A stretch of DNA of 64,000 nt from Flavobacterium sp. (GCA_016714905.1 JADKBW010000014.1:31551-95550), one strand, 5' to 3'; numbered from the stretch's first letter, positions 36,284-46,579 are shown. Notes: generated from the letters alone by a model not told the origin. Made by a program: numbers and translations.

Positions 36284-39200
36284 ATGAGTCACCAAAGTAA
36301 AGAATTCGGCATTTCAAGTTGGGCTGTCGATAATAGAGTTACCGTATATATTTTCACCTTGATGATTGTGATCACCGGGTTGATTGCCTACACTACCATG
36401 CCGCGTGAAGATTTTCCGGAAATCATCGAGAACAAAGTATATATCTCGTCTGTATTTCCTGGAAATTCAGCAGAAGATGTAGAGAAATTAATCATCAAAC
36501 CACTTGAAAAGGAGATCAAAAACATCAGTGGCGTTGAGAAAGTAACGGCTAGTTCCTTTCAAGATTACGGGATGATTGTCGCTGAATTTTCGGATAAAGT
36601 CGGCATTGAAGCCGCCAAACAAAAAATAAAAGACAAAGTCGACAACGTAAAAGCAGATACCGATTGGCCCAATTTAGATAACGGCAGTAAAGTAGAGCCG
36701 AACGTTTTTGAATTGAATATTTCGGAAGAAGTACCGATTTTGAATATTAATTTAAAAGGGAATTACACCACGCAACAGCTCAAGAAATATGGAGAGAAAT
36801 TGCAAGATGACCTTGAAGAAATTCCAGAAGTAAAGAAAGTCGATATTCTTGGCGTGGATGATAAAGAAGTTGAAATTGCTGTCGATATATACAAAATGAC
36901 CGCTGCTCAAGTCTCTTTTGACGATATTCAAAATGCGGTGAAATATGAAAATATGACGCTTTCTGGTGGGAATTTAATCTCACAAGGTTCCAGAAATAAC
37001 ATTCGAATTGTAGGTGAAATTAAAGATCCCAAAGAGTTAGAAAATATTGTAGTAAAACACAATGGCGGAACGGTTTACCTCAAAGACATTGCTCAAGTTG
37101 CTTTTAAGGAAAAAGAAAAAACGACCTACGCTCGCGAAAATCGTGCAGAAGTGGTGATGCTCAACGTGAAAAAACGTTCGGGACAAAACATGATTTCGGC
37201 ACTTGACCAAGTCAAAGAAAGACTGAAATTGGCTCATGAAAACTATCTCCCAAAAGATTTACAGGTCGAACTATCGAATGATCAATCAGATCGTGTTGAG
37301 CATCAAGTAGATGAATTGTCCAACCACATTATTTTTGGAATTGTGCTGGTGATGATTGTATTGATGTTTACTATGGGATTGCGAAATTCTTTGTTCGTCG
37401 GTGCGGCTATTCCGCTTTCGATGATGATTGCGTTTACGATACTTTCCGCCTTTGGTTTGACCTTAAACACGATGGTGCTATTCGGCTTGGTAATGGGACT
37501 CGGCCTACTAGTAGATGACGGAATTGTGGTCGTCGACAATGTTTTCGCCAATATGAAGAAAGGAATGCCACGAGTTCAAGCTTCTAAAATTGGTATTGGA
37601 GAAATCGCTTGGCCCGTTATTTCGTCGACTGCAACAACATTAATGGCGTTCTTGCCGTTCGCACTTTGGCCAGGAACCATGGGTAAGTTTATGATTTACT
37701 TCCCGATTACCTTAACGGTTACGTTGACCGCTTCTTTGTTTGTGGCAATGGTTGTCAATGCTGCCATGACTGGTGGTTCGATGGATATTGAAGATAAAAA
37801 CGTATCCATCAAATCAGCGAAAAAATACACCCTAATCTTTGTAATCATTGGTGTTCTGTTTGTCATTTTAGGAAATGTGAACGACTCCAAATTTGCACGA
37901 GGAATTGGTCATTTTGCATTGATTTCATTAACGTTAATGTGGTTGTATCGAATCAAAATCTATCAATGGACACAAGATTTTCAGCATAGCTTCTTCCCCA
38001 ATTTAGAAGAAAAATACAAGATATTTCTTCGAAAAATATTATCGGGTAGAAATGCTTGGTTTTCCTTGGTTGGAATCATTGGAATGCTAATATTATCCGT
38101 ATTCCTACTAATTGCATTCCCGAGAAAGTCTTGTTTTCCAGAGAATATTCCAAGACAAATTATCACTTACATCGAATATCCTCCAAGGAACAGACATCGA
38201 AAAAACGAACAAAGCGACTTTGTTTGTCGAAAAGCAAGTGATCGAGATTATGAAAAAATATGTCGATCCGAAAACCGACAAGAACTTCTTAGCAGAAAGT
38301 ATTGTTTCTCAAGTGGGTGTTGGCGCAGGAAATCCAAATGTAGACGCGGGTTCTGCCAACGAAACGCCTTTTAAAGGAAAAGTCACAGTGAATTTCTCTG
38401 AATTCAAATTCAGAAGAGGCATTAACACTTCGGATGTTCTTGATGAAATTAGAAATCGAGTTAAAGGAATTGCAGGAGCAACCGTAACTGTAGAAAAAGA
38501 TGCGAATGGTCCTCCTGCAGGCTATCCAATTAGTATTCAATTGACTGGTTCCGATTATGATCAGATGTTGCGAGAAGCAGACAAAATGATTGCGTTTATT
38601 GATGCTAAGAAAATTCCTGGTATCGAAAAACTCAACGTCGACGTCAACAAACAAAGCCCTGAACTTGAAGTAAAAGTAGATCGCGTCAATGCAGGAAGTC
38701 TTGGTGTTTCTACGGGTCAATTAGGGTTCAACTTGCGTCGCTCGGTTTATGGCCAGGAAATATCTACTTTCAAAGAAGGCGACGATGACTATAATATTGT
38801 AGTCCGAATGCAAGAGGATCAACGCAAAAACGAAAATGTACTTTTCAACCAAGCGTTGACATTCCGGAATCAGACCAATGGTCAGATGATGCAAGTGCCT
38901 ATATCTGCTGTTTCGCACACGGAGAAAACAAATACTTATAACCAAATCAAACGTAAAAATTACAAAAGAATAATGACGGTTTATTCTAATGTATTGACGG
39001 GTTATAACGGCGATGAAATTACCAAGCAAATTGGAACAGAACTCAAAGGTTATGAGTTGCCAAAAGGCATTACCTATTCGTTCTCTGGAGTTCAAGAAGA
39101 ACAAGGAAAAAACCAGAGTTTCTTGATGTATGCATTGTTCCTCGCGATGGCTGGTATTACAATTATTATTGTACTGCAATTTAATTCGGTGTCAAAAACC

Positions 39201-39747
39201 TTGGTGATCTTATTCACCGTGTTGTTGAGTTTCAGTGGCGTATTCTATGGCTATGTCATTGCCAACATGGATTTCGTGATACTCATGACCATGATGGGAA
39301 TCATTTCACTGGCGGGAATTGTAGTTAAAAACGGAATCGTGTTGATGGACTTTTTCGTCCTCCTACTCGACAAAAAAGTGGCAGACAAAGGTGTCGAAAG
39401 TCACGATGATCTCGACATATTAGAAATAAAAGAAGTCATTATCGAAAGTGGAAAATCGCGTTTGCGACCAGTATTATTAACAGCGCTTACGGCGGTGTTG
39501 GGGTTGATTCCATTGGCGATTGGATTGAACTTTGACTTCTTCGGATTGATCACCGACTTAAATCCACACTTATATGGGTGGTGACAACGTGATTTTCTGG
39601 TCGCCGTTGGCATGGACCATCATCTTTGGATTGACTTACGCAACCGTCTTGACTTTGGTCATGGTTCCAGTCATGTTCTTCTTAGTAAAAAGAACCAAAT
39701 ACTGGTTACGAGATCGAAAAAACAATAGCGCTAAAATCTTGGAGTAG
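36284..39747 (+). CDS. RND efflux pump permease, frameshifted
   Basis: Inner-membrane proton-driven pump of the AcrB/HAE family, reconstructed as about 1154 residues. Helix 1 (TVYIFTLMIVITGLIAY), the pore-domain start (NKVYISSVFPGNSAEDVEK) and the proton-relay helix with two Asp (GLGLLVDDGIVVVDNVF) are intact. The frame is lost at about 38183-38184 (an extra C in CC) and again near 39565-39572, after which GGDNVIFWSPLAWTIIFGLTYA completes the last helices. Three small losses near 38116-38130 cancel to an in-frame change. The clustered homopolymer indels suggest sequence error, though real decay of a dispensable pump is possible. Confidence 0.88.
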
Positions 39748-39770
39748 TTTTTTATAAAACCATAATTTTA

Positions 39771-39810
39771 ACAAGTCTAATAGTATTGCACTATTAGGCT
39801 TGTTGCTTTT
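39771..39810 (+). terminator. Terminator-like hairpin after the RND operon
   Basis: 14-bp imperfect stem (ACAAGTCTAATAGT / ACTATTAGGCTTGT) followed by TGCTTTT. Confidence 0.6.
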
Positions 39811-39832
39811 AGGCATTCATTTAAATTCAATT

Positions 39833-39866
39833 GGTTAACAATCGTTAATTTATTTGACTAACATTT
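39833..39866 (+). promoter_or_regulatory. Direct repeats resembling the box at 2076
   Basis: GGTTAACAATCGTTAATTT and a further CTAACATTTT, spaced by about one helical turn, 40-70 bases upstream of the FISUMP lipoprotein gene. Assignment to the PhoB-like regulator is inference. Confidence 0.25.
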
Positions 39867-39905
39867 TATTTTTACTTTCTTTACTACATCAATAAAGTTT
39901 TGACT

Positions 39906-40586
39906 ATGAAAAAAGAGTTCTTAAAATTTGTACTATTAGCTGGATTTGTTTTTGCTAGTGGATGTAGCGACGACATTAACAAAGCAGTTCCGCCGTCGAC
40001 AGCATCGAGGCCTACTGTGCCAGTGTTAAGCAATGAGGTTACGATTGGCAATCAAATCTGGATGGCAAAAAATCTGAATATAAGCAGGTACAGGAATGGT
40101 GATGTCATTCCTCAAGTCCAAAATGCAAGTCAATGGTCGACTATCAATTATGGTGCATGGTGTTATTACGAAAACAATTCGGCCAATGGTCCAATCTACG
40201 GGAAACTTTATAATCTTGCCGCAATCAAAGACCCGAGAGGATTGGCTCCAATAGGATGGCATATTCCCAATGACGACGAATGGACTACATTGTTTTTGAC
40301 TTTAGGAGGATTTTCATCTGGGGGACAGTTGAAATCAACGAATTGGTGGGAAGCTCCAAATACAGGCGCCACCAATAGCAGTTTTTTTGCAGCTTTGCCA
40401 GGTGGAAAACGAGATGGGGATGCAGGTACTTTTTTAACAATCGGGCAGCAAGGCAACTGGTGGAGCAGATCCCTTTCATCCGGAGGTGATGGTAATTATT
40501 ACCGGCTTTTCTATAATTTGAGTGATATCGGCGGTGGTTCGAGTTATGCGCAGTTTGGATATTCCGTTCGATGTGTAAAAGATTAA
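39906..40586 (+). CDS. FISUMP-domain lipoprotein
   Basis: 226 residues from the ATG at 39906, giving a lipoprotein signal peptide (lipobox VFASGC) with SDD after the Cys, an export signal to the cell surface. The rest is a Fibrobacter succinogenes major paralogous domain: IGNQIWMAKNLNISRY, GAWCYYENN, GKLYNLAAIKDPRGLAPIGWHIPND, WWSRSLSSGGDGNYY and the closing GYSVRCVKD. Such proteins are surface-exposed and related to formylglycine-generating-type folds in layout, but their role is unknown. A terminator follows at once. Confidence 0.88.
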   Translation: MKKEFLKFVLLAGFVFASGCSDDINKAVPPSTASRPTVPVLSNEVTIGNQIWMAKNLNISRYRNGDVIPQVQNASQWSTINYGAWCYYENNSANGPIYGKLYNLAAIKDPRGLAPIGWHIPNDDEWTTLFLTLGGFSSGGQLKSTNWWEAPNTGATNSSFFAALPGGKRDGDAGTFLTIGQQGNWWSRSLSSGGDGNYYRLFYNLSDIGGGSSYAQFGYSVRCVKD

Positions 40587-40600
40587 TCTTGAAAACAAAA

Positions 40601-40630
40601 AAACCCGTCTCAAATGAGACGGGTTTTTTT
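40601..40630. terminator. Strong bidirectional terminator
   Basis: 11-bp perfect stem (AAACCCGTCTC / GAGACGGGTTT) with A and T runs, between convergent genes. Confidence 0.92.
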
Positions 40631-40645
40631 TATTGAATTTGAGAC

Positions 40646-40966
40646 TTAGTTAGTAGTCACATACGCCACTTGATTATTAGTATAATCAACTTGGCTCAAT
40701 TTAGCTTCATTATAAAAAAACCATTTTCCAGTTTTTTGTCCGTTGCTATATTCTCCAACAGAAAGTTTATTTCCCTGCGCATCATACGCAATCCATTTCC
40801 CTTCCAGTTTTCCATCTTTGAAAAACCCTTCTTGTTGTATCTTACCATTATCATAGTAATACGTAGCTTTCACCATATTATCAACAACTTCCAATTTTGG
40901 GGTTCCTTTTTGTGCGAAAATCATGCTTGAAATCAACACTGCTCCGATTATCATAAACTTTTTCAT
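40646..40966 (-). CDS. MORN-repeat-like periplasmic protein
   Basis: 106 residues. A signal peptide (about 1-19, ending MIFAQ) precedes three MORN-like repeats: ATYYYDNGKIQQEGFFKDGKLEGKW, then WIAYDAQGNKLSVGEYSNGQKTGKW, then FFYNEAKLSQVDY. The YxNGxxxGxW pattern is the same as in YwqK-type antitoxin-like proteins, but the secretion signal makes a toxin-antitoxin role unlikely. Function unknown. Confidence 0.78.
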   Translation of the reverse strand: MKKFMIIGAVLISSMIFAQKGTPKLEVVDNMVKATYYYDNGKIQQEGFFKDGKLEGKWIAYDAQGNKLSVGEYSNGQKTGKWFFYNEAKLSQVDYTNNQVAYVTTN

Positions 40967-41038
40967 AGGTGTAGGTTTTTAGGTTATTAACAATTACACA
41001 ACAAATATATAAATTAATTTACATAAAACAAACTTTCG

Positions 41039-41075
41039 CTTAACAATTTGGTAACATTGAGAAAAACTTAACATT
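41039..41075. promoter_or_regulatory. Direct repeats resembling the box at 2076
   Basis: CTTAACAATTTGGTAACA is almost identical to the 2076 site, followed by a third AACTTAACATT. It sits between the divergent MORN and aspS genes. Confidence 0.3.
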
Positions 41076-41090
41076 GGAGTTTGTATAATT

Positions 41091-41180
41091 TGGGCGTTTC
41101 CCGCTGAAAAAAGCGGGTCAGGCTCTCCGCTCTATCTGCGCTAAAAGCAGCGCAGGATGCCGCTCCGATCCTTAACGCAT
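41091..41180 (+). repeat. GC-rich dispersed intergenic element, family B (copy 2)
   Basis: TGGGCGTTTCCC opens it and TTAACGCA closes it. Two perfect hairpins are visible: CCCGCT-gaaaaa-AGCGGG and CTGCGCT-aaaagc-AGCGCAG. Same block order as the 25941 copy, with different hairpin tips. Most of the 321-base gap between the MORN gene and aspS is this element plus the direct repeats. Confidence 0.6.
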
Positions 41181-41261
41181 CCGTCCAAAATCAAAAGCAG
41201 TATAGAAAATCAGGTTCGTTTTATAATTTGAAATTCCACTCTTATAATTAACAATTATCCT

Positions 41262-41269
41262 TAAATTTG
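41262..41269 (+). promoter_or_regulatory. -7 box (TAAATTTG) for aspS
   Basis: Consensus TAnnTTTG match 18 bases upstream of the aspS ATG; no TTG at the expected -33 position. Confidence 0.45.
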
Positions 41270-41287
41270 CCGCATAAAATTTTGAAA

Positions 41288-43039
41288 ATGTATAGAAGTC
41301 ACAATTGCGGTGAACTCACCGCTGCGCATATCAACACCGAAGTTACTTTAGCCGGGTGGGTACAAAAATCTCGAGACAAAGGATTTATGAATTGGGTCGA
41401 TTTGCGAGATCGATACGGAATTACCCAACTCATGTTCGACGAAAGCAGAACAGAAAAATCAGTTTTCGAATTGGCAAAAACGCTCGGACGTGAATTTGTG
41501 ATTCAAGTCAAAGGCACCGTTATCGAACGAGAAGCTAAGAATAAAAACATGGCAACCGGCGACATCGAAATTTTGGTTACCGAAATGACAATCCTCAATG
41601 CGGCACTGACACCTCCATTTACAATCGAAGACGATACCGACGGCGGCGAAGACATTCGCATGAAATACCGTTATCTAGATATTCGAAGAAATCCAGTAAA
41701 AAACAGTTTGCTCTTCCGTCACAAAGTCGCGATGGAAGTACGAAAATACTTGTCGGATTTAGATTTTTGTGAAGTAGAAACACCTTATTTAATTAAGTCA
41801 ACGCCAGAAGGCGCGAGAGATTTTGTCGTTCCCTCCAGAATGAACGAAGGACAGTTTTACGCTTTACCACAATCGCCTCAAACCTTCAAACAATTGTTGA
41901 TGGTGGGTGGAATGGACAAATATTTTCAAATAGTGAAATGTTTCCGCGATGAAGATTTACGTGCTGATAGACAACCCGAATTCACACAAATCGATTGTGA
42001 AATGGCGTTCGTTGAACAAGAAGATATTTTGAATGTTTTTGAAGGATTGACGCGCCACTTATTAAAAGAAATCAAAGGCATCGAAGTAGAAAAATTTCCA
42101 AGAATGACCTACGACCACGCCATGAAAACCTACGGAAATGACAAACCAGATATCCGATTCGGAATGGAGTTTGGCGAATTGAATAGCGTTGCGCAACACA
42201 AAGATTTTGGTGTTTTTAACACCGCAGAATTGGTTGTGGGAATTGCGGTTCCTGGTGCTGGCGAATACACCAGAAAAGAAATTGACGGCTTGATTGATTG
42301 GGTAAAACGACCACAAATCGGCGCTTCAGGAATGGTCTATGTTAAATGTAATGAAGACGGAACCTACAAATCGTCTGTTGACAAATTTTACGATCAAGAC
42401 GATTTCTCTAATTGGGCGCAAGTTACCGGAGCTAAAGCTGGCGATATGATTTTTGTACTTTCCGGTCCAGCGGACAAAACAAGAACACAACTTTCTGCTT
42501 TACGAATGGAATTGGCAACGCGTTTGGGATTAAGAAATCCAAGTGAATTTGCACCACTTTGGGTAGTTGACTTCCCATTATTAGAATTTGATGAGGAAAG
42601 CGGGCGCTATCATGCGATGCACCATCCATTTACTTCTCCAAAACCAGAAGACATGGCGTTGTTAGAAACCAATCCAAAAGCAGTTCGTGCTAATGCCTAC
42701 GATATGGTATTAAACGGAAATGAAATTGGCGGAGGTTCTATTCGTATTCACGACAAAGCGACACAACAACTAATGTTTAAATATTTAGGATTCACAGAAG
42801 AAGAAGCGCGCAATCAATTTGGCTTCTTGATGGATGCGTTTCAATTCGGAGCGCCGCCACACGGTGGATTAGCTTTTGGATTAGATCGATTAGTTGCTAT
42901 TTTAGGTGGACAGGAAACCATCCGTGATTTTATTGCGTTTCCAAAAAACAATTCTGGTCGCGATGTCATGATAGACGCTCCTTCAGTTATAGATGAAGCA
43001 CAATTGAATGAATTGCATATTAAACTAGATTTAAAATAG
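41288..43039 (+). CDS. aspS: Aspartyl-tRNA synthetase
   Basis: Charges tRNA-Asp. 583 residues from the ATG at 41288 (MYRSHNCGELTAAHINTEV), the usual start in Bacteroidota. An N-terminal OB-fold anticodon domain (LAGWVQKSRDKGFMNWVDLRDRYG) is followed by the class II core with motif 2 (FRDEDLRADRQPEFTQID), a bacterial GAD insertion (about 290-420) and motif 3 (GGLAFGLDRLVAILGG). It lacks features that would restrict it to archaeal-type Asx charging. Confidence 0.97.
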   Translation: MYRSHNCGELTAAHINTEVTLAGWVQKSRDKGFMNWVDLRDRYGITQLMFDESRTEKSVFELAKTLGREFVIQVKGTVIEREAKNKNMATGDIEILVTEMTILNAALTPPFTIEDDTDGGEDIRMKYRYLDIRRNPVKNSLLFRHKVAMEVRKYLSDLDFCEVETPYLIKSTPEGARDFVVPSRMNEGQFYALPQSPQTFKQLLMVGGMDKYFQIVKCFRDEDLRADRQPEFTQIDCEMAFVEQEDILNVFEGLTRHLLKEIKGIEVEKFPRMTYDHAMKTYGNDKPDIRFGMEFGELNSVAQHKDFGVFNTAELVVGIAVPGAGEYTRKEIDGLIDWVKRPQIGASGMVYVKCNEDGTYKSSVDKFYDQDDFSNWAQVTGAKAGDMIFVLSGPADKTRTQLSALRMELATRLGLRNPSEFAPLWVVDFPLLEFDEESGRYHAMHHPFTSPKPEDMALLETNPKAVRANAYDMVLNGNEIGGGSIRIHDKATQQLMFKYLGFTEEEARNQFGFLMDAFQFGAPPHGGLAFGLDRLVAILGGQETIRDFIAFPKNNSGRDVMIDAPSVIDEAQLNELHIKLDLK

Positions 43040-43130
43040 CGTATTTTCAATTTTTTTACAGAAAACCTTGACTATCAATAATTTTTATAAAAAATTAACA
43101 GTCTTGTAACTTTCGTATTGTTTTTAGAAT

Positions 43131-43138
43131 TACATTTG
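43131..43138 (+). promoter_or_regulatory. -7 box (TACATTTG) for the cold-shock gene
   Basis: Consensus match 29 bases upstream of the ATG; a TTG at 43104 is slightly too far (24 bases). Confidence 0.45.
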
Positions 43139-43167
43139 CATCATTATAAATTATTATTACAATTACA

Positions 43168-43368
43168 ATGCGTACAGGTACAGTTAAATTTTTCAATGAA
43201 TCTAAAGGTTACGGATTCATTACAGACGAAGAAACAGGAAAAGACATTTTCGTTCATGCTTCAGGAATCAAAGCGGAAGAACTTCGCGAAGGTGACAGAG
43301 TAAGTTACGAAGAAGAAGAAGGAAGAAAAGGTAAAGTAGCTGCGCAAGTAGTGGCTTTAGAAGACTAA
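43168..43368 (+). CDS. Cold-shock domain protein
   Basis: 66-residue single cold-shock domain that binds single-stranded RNA/DNA and melts RNA structure. RNP1 is KGYGFI (residues 12-17) and RNP2 is DIFVHAS (26-32). The tail RVSYEEEEGRKGKVAAQVVAL is the usual acidic/basic closing strand. Strong terminator downstream and own promoter, so monocistronic. Confidence 0.95.
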   Translation: MRTGTVKFFNESKGYGFITDEETGKDIFVHASGIKAEELREGDRVSYEEEEGRKGKVAAQVVALED

Positions 43369-43400
43369 AATATAAAGTATTTTTGTTACCTAGAATGTTT

Positions 43401-43433
43401 AACGTTCCGATTAATTTCGGAACGTTTTTTTTT
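43401..43433 (+). terminator. Intrinsic terminator after the cold-shock gene
   Basis: Perfect 10-bp stem (AACGTTCCGA / TCGGAACGTT) and nine T. The rest of the gap up to 43592 shows nothing recognisable. Confidence 0.92.
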
Positions 43434-43592
43434 GCCTGCAGCACAATGAAAAAGACACATTGCATGAGAAAATAGCGCAACAAAACAAAAGCCATGCTTC
43501 AACAAAGTCAATAGCACATCATTTTGTTATTTATAATCAGTAAAAATTAGAAGCATAAAATAGTATATCAACTAGGATTTTTTACTTTTTCG

Positions 43593-43622
43593 TTGGTATT
43601 TAACTATTGAAAGTTATCTTTG
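43593..43622 (+). promoter_or_regulatory. Promoter of the nuo operon
   Basis: TTG at 43593-43595 and TATCTTTG at 43615-43622, 19 bases apart, match the Flavobacterium -33/-7 consensus well and precede nuoA by 30 bases. Confidence 0.6.
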
Positions 43623-43652
43623 TGGGGAAAAATAAAATACACTTTTTTAGCT

Positions 43653-44018
43653 ATGCAATCAAATCAATTAGACTACTTACCAATACTAATGCAGATGCTT
43701 TTAGCCGTTGGATTTGTGGCGGGAACTATTGTTATTTCAGGCAAATTAGGTCCAAAAAGACATTCTGCGACGAAAGATAAAAACTTCGAATGCGGAATAG
43801 AATCAGTAGGGAATGCCCGGATCCCATTTTCTGTTAAATATTTCTTGGTGGCGATTTTATTTGTGCTTTTTGATGTAGAAGTTATTTTCCTTTATCCTTG
43901 GGCAATCAATTTCAAGGAATTGGGTATTGACGGTATGATCAAGATGGTAGTCTTTATGCTTTTGCTGTTGGTGGGATTTTTCTACATCATCAAGAAGAAA
44001 GCGCTCGAATGGGAATAA
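43653..44018 (+). CDS. nuoA: NADH-quinone oxidoreductase subunit A
   Basis: 121-residue membrane subunit of Complex I with three helices. The conserved loop CGIESVGNARIPFSVKYFLVAILFVLFDVEVIFLYPWA is clearly present in pieces (CGIESVGNAR, FDVEVIFLYPWA). The start is set at ATG 43653 (MQSNQLDYLP); a TTG further upstream lies in the promoter's -7 box and cannot be used. First gene of nuoA-N. Confidence 0.95.
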   Translation: MQSNQLDYLPILMQMLLAVGFVAGTIVISGKLGPKRHSATKDKNFECGIESVGNARIPFSVKYFLVAILFVLFDVEVIFLYPWAINFKELGIDGMIKMVVFMLLLLVGFFYIIKKKALEWE

Positions 44019-44129
44019 AAAAAATTTTAATGATGTATTTTGAATTTTAAATGACACTCATTTGCAATTCAAAATTTAAACCCGAGGCCATTAGCTGAGC
44101 GGAACGGAGTTAATTCAAAATAATATAAA

Positions 44130-44678
44130 ATGAGTGATTCAAAATTAACGATGGTTGAACCTCCTGAAGGAGTTGTTGGTGAAGGTTTCTTCGCAACAAA
44201 ACTAAATGATGTTGTAGGTTTAGCTCGCGCCAATTCTCTTTGGCCATTACCTTTTGCCACTTCTTGCTGTGGAATTGAATTTATGGCAACCATGGCATCT
44301 CATTACGACTTAGCGAGATTCGGATCTGAACGTGTTAGCTTCTCTCCTCGTCAAGCTGATATGTTGATGGTGATGGGGACTATCTCTAAAAAAATGGGGC
44401 CAATCCTACGTCAAGTATACGAACAAATGTCAGAACCACGCTGGGTAATTGCTGTTGGAGCTTGTGCTTCTTCAGGCGGAATTTTTGATACGTATTCTGT
44501 CTTACAAGGCATTGACAAAGTCATTCCTGTTGATGTATACGTTCCAGGCTGTCCTCCAAGACCAGAACAAATCGTAGACGGTGTGATGAAATTACAAGAA
44601 TTAGTAAAATCAGAATCTGTACGTCGCAGAAGTTCTCCGGAATACCAAGAATTATTAGCCTCTTACAATATCCAATAA
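44130..44678 (+). CDS. nuoB: NADH-quinone oxidoreductase subunit B
   Basis: 182-residue peripheral subunit carrying cluster N2, the last iron-sulfur centre before quinone. Cluster ligands are seen in TSCCGIEFMA, GACASSGG and PGCPPRPEQI. It is followed two bases later by nuoC. The 111-base gap before it holds short AT-rich imperfect repeats. Confidence 0.96.
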   Translation: MSDSKLTMVEPPEGVVGEGFFATKLNDVVGLARANSLWPLPFATSCCGIEFMATMASHYDLARFGSERVSFSPRQADMLMVMGTISKKMGPILRQVYEQMSEPRWVIAVGACASSGGIFDTYSVLQGIDKVIPVDVYVPGCPPRPEQIVDGVMKLQELVKSESVRRRSSPEYQELLASYNIQ

Positions 44679-44680
44679 AA

Positions 44681-45199
44681 ATGGCTTTAGAAAATATAGA
44701 CATTCAAAATAAATTAGTCGAAACTTTTGGCGAAAGCGTATTTAACTTTCAAGAAGAAAAAGACCTATTCTCCTTTGAAATCGCAGCCGACAAAAACACC
44801 GCTGTGATTTTATTCTTGAAAAATAGTGAGGATTTGCGTTTTCATTTTCTAACGGATTTGTGCGGCATTCATTATCCTGATAACGACGATGATCATCAAT
44901 TTGCCATCGTTTATCATTTGCACAATTGGTACGAAAACAAACGCATCAAAGTTAAAGCGTATCTCAACGGAACGCCTGAAATCAAAACTATTTCCAATAT
45001 TTTCCTAAGTTCCAATTGGATGGAAAGAGAAACGTATGATTTTTACGGAATCAATTTCAAAGGTCATCCGCAATTGAAGCGTATTCTAAATATGGATGAA
45101 ATGATTTCCTTTCCGATGCGCAAAGAATTTCCAATGGAAGACAGCGGACGAACGGATAAAGACGATCGCTTCTTTGGAAGAACAACAATTAATTTGTAA
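44681..45199 (+). CDS. nuoC: NADH-quinone oxidoreductase subunit C
   Basis: 172-residue 30-kDa subunit of Complex I. The family signature is present as ERETYDFYGINFKGHPQLKRIL, and the C-terminus RKEFPMEDSGRTDKDDRFFGR is typical. It is separate from nuoD, unlike the fused form in enterobacteria. Confidence 0.94.
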   Translation: MALENIDIQNKLVETFGESVFNFQEEKDLFSFEIAADKNTAVILFLKNSEDLRFHFLTDLCGIHYPDNDDDHQFAIVYHLHNWYENKRIKVKAYLNGTPEIKTISNIFLSSNWMERETYDFYGINFKGHPQLKRILNMDEMISFPMRKEFPMEDSGRTDKDDRFFGRTTINL

Positions 45200-45338
45200 T
45201 TAAGAATTACGAATTACAAGTTTTAATGATTGATAATAATTTAGTATAAAAATAACAACGTCGATTTAGATTACAGTAATGTCTTTAGAACCAACGATTT
45301 TTAATTCATAATTTGTAATTTTTAATTCGTAATTAAAT
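45200..45338. repeat. AT-rich imperfect repeats between nuoC and nuoD
   Basis: Repeated GAATTAC/AATTCGTAATT-type words occur at both ends (AAGAATTACGAATTACAAG and TTTAATTCGTAATTAA), partly as inverted copies. No frame or promoter is evident in the gap. Confidence 0.55.
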
Positions 45339-45340
45339 AT

Positions 45341-46576
45341 ATGTCAGAACTATTATTACCACCAGAGCATCGTTATGCTAAACGAATAAAAGAGCAACTC
45401 AACGAAGACGGAAGCGAATTATCGATGCTGAATTTAGGGCCAACACACCCTGCAACCCACGGTATTTTTCAAAATATATTGTTGATGGATGGCGAGCGAA
45501 TTTTAGAAGCTGAACCAACTATTGGATACATTCACAGAGCTTTTGAAAAAATTGCTGAAAACCGTCCGTTTTACCAAATTACACCGCTTACCGACAGAAT
45601 GAACTATTGCTCCTCTCCTATCAATAACATGGGTTGGTGGATGACATTAGAAAAACTATTAGGCATTGAAGTTCCAAAAAGAGCACAATATCTAAGAGTC
45701 ATTGTAATGGAATTGGCAAGAATTACCGATCACTTAATTTGCAATTCGATTCTGGGTGTGGATACTGGAGCTTATACTGGGTTCTTATATGTATTTCAAT
45801 TCAGAGAAAAAGTATACGAAATCTACGAGGAAATTTGTGGTGCTCGTTTGACCACGAATATGGGAAGAATCGGTGGTTTCGAAAGAGATTGGTCGCCAGA
45901 AGCATTCCGAAAATTGGATAAATTCTTAGAAGAATTCCCAGTTGCTTGGCAAGAATTTGAAAACCTTTTTGAAAGAAACAGAATCTTTATTGATAGAACT
46001 GTAAACGTTGGAGCCATAACGGCTGAACAAGCGATGGCTTATGGATTTACGGGTCCAAACTTAAGAGCCGCTGGCGTTGATTATGACGTTCGTGTGGCGC
46101 ATCCTTATTCCTCTTACGAAGATTTCGATTTTATCGTGCCAGTAGGAAAATCAGGTGATACGTACGATCGTTTCTGCGTTCGAAATGCAGAAGTTCGCGA
46201 AAGTATCAGCATCATCAAGCAAGCGTTAGCAAAAATGCCAGAAGGCCCATACCATGCTGATGTTCCGGATTATTACTTGCCTCCAAAAGAAGACGTATAT
46301 ACCACCATGGAATCCTTAATTTACCATTTCAAAATCGTAATGGGTGAAGTTCCGGTTCCAGTTGCTGAAGTATATCACGCCGTAGAAGGTGGCAATGGAG
46401 AATTAGGATTTTATTTAGTAACCGATGGAAGCAGAACACCATATCGTTTGCATTTCCGTCGTCCTTGTTTTATTTATTACCAAGCGTATCCTGAAATGAT
46501 CAAAGGCTCTATGTTATCAGATGCTATTGTGATTTTGTCAAGTTTAAATGTTATTGCTGGAGAATTAGACGCATAA
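45341..46576 (+). CDS. nuoD: NADH-quinone oxidoreductase subunit D
   Basis: 411-residue 49-kDa subunit that with NuoB forms the quinone site. Conserved blocks: LGPTHPATHGIFQNIL, IGYIHRAFEKIAENR, DRMNYCSSPINNMGW, and a C-terminus GSRTPYRLHFRRPCF...DAIVILSSLNVIAGELD. Full length. Confidence 0.97.
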   Translation: MSELLLPPEHRYAKRIKEQLNEDGSELSMLNLGPTHPATHGIFQNILLMDGERILEAEPTIGYIHRAFEKIAENRPFYQITPLTDRMNYCSSPINNMGWWMTLEKLLGIEVPKRAQYLRVIVMELARITDHLICNSILGVDTGAYTGFLYVFQFREKVYEIYEEICGARLTTNMGRIGGFERDWSPEAFRKLDKFLEEFPVAWQEFENLFERNRIFIDRTVNVGAITAEQAMAYGFTGPNLRAAGVDYDVRVAHPYSSYEDFDFIVPVGKSGDTYDRFCVRNAEVRESISIIKQALAKMPEGPYHADVPDYYLPPKEDVYTTMESLIYHFKIVMGEVPVPVAEVYHAVEGGNGELGFYLVTDGSRTPYRLHFRRPCFIYYQAYPEMIKGSMLSDAIVILSSLNVIAGELDA

Positions 46577-46579
46577 ATT

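Noticed and set aside
40646..40966. Toxin-antitoxin antitoxin (YwqK-like)
   Set aside because: It has a signal peptide and no toxin gene beside it.
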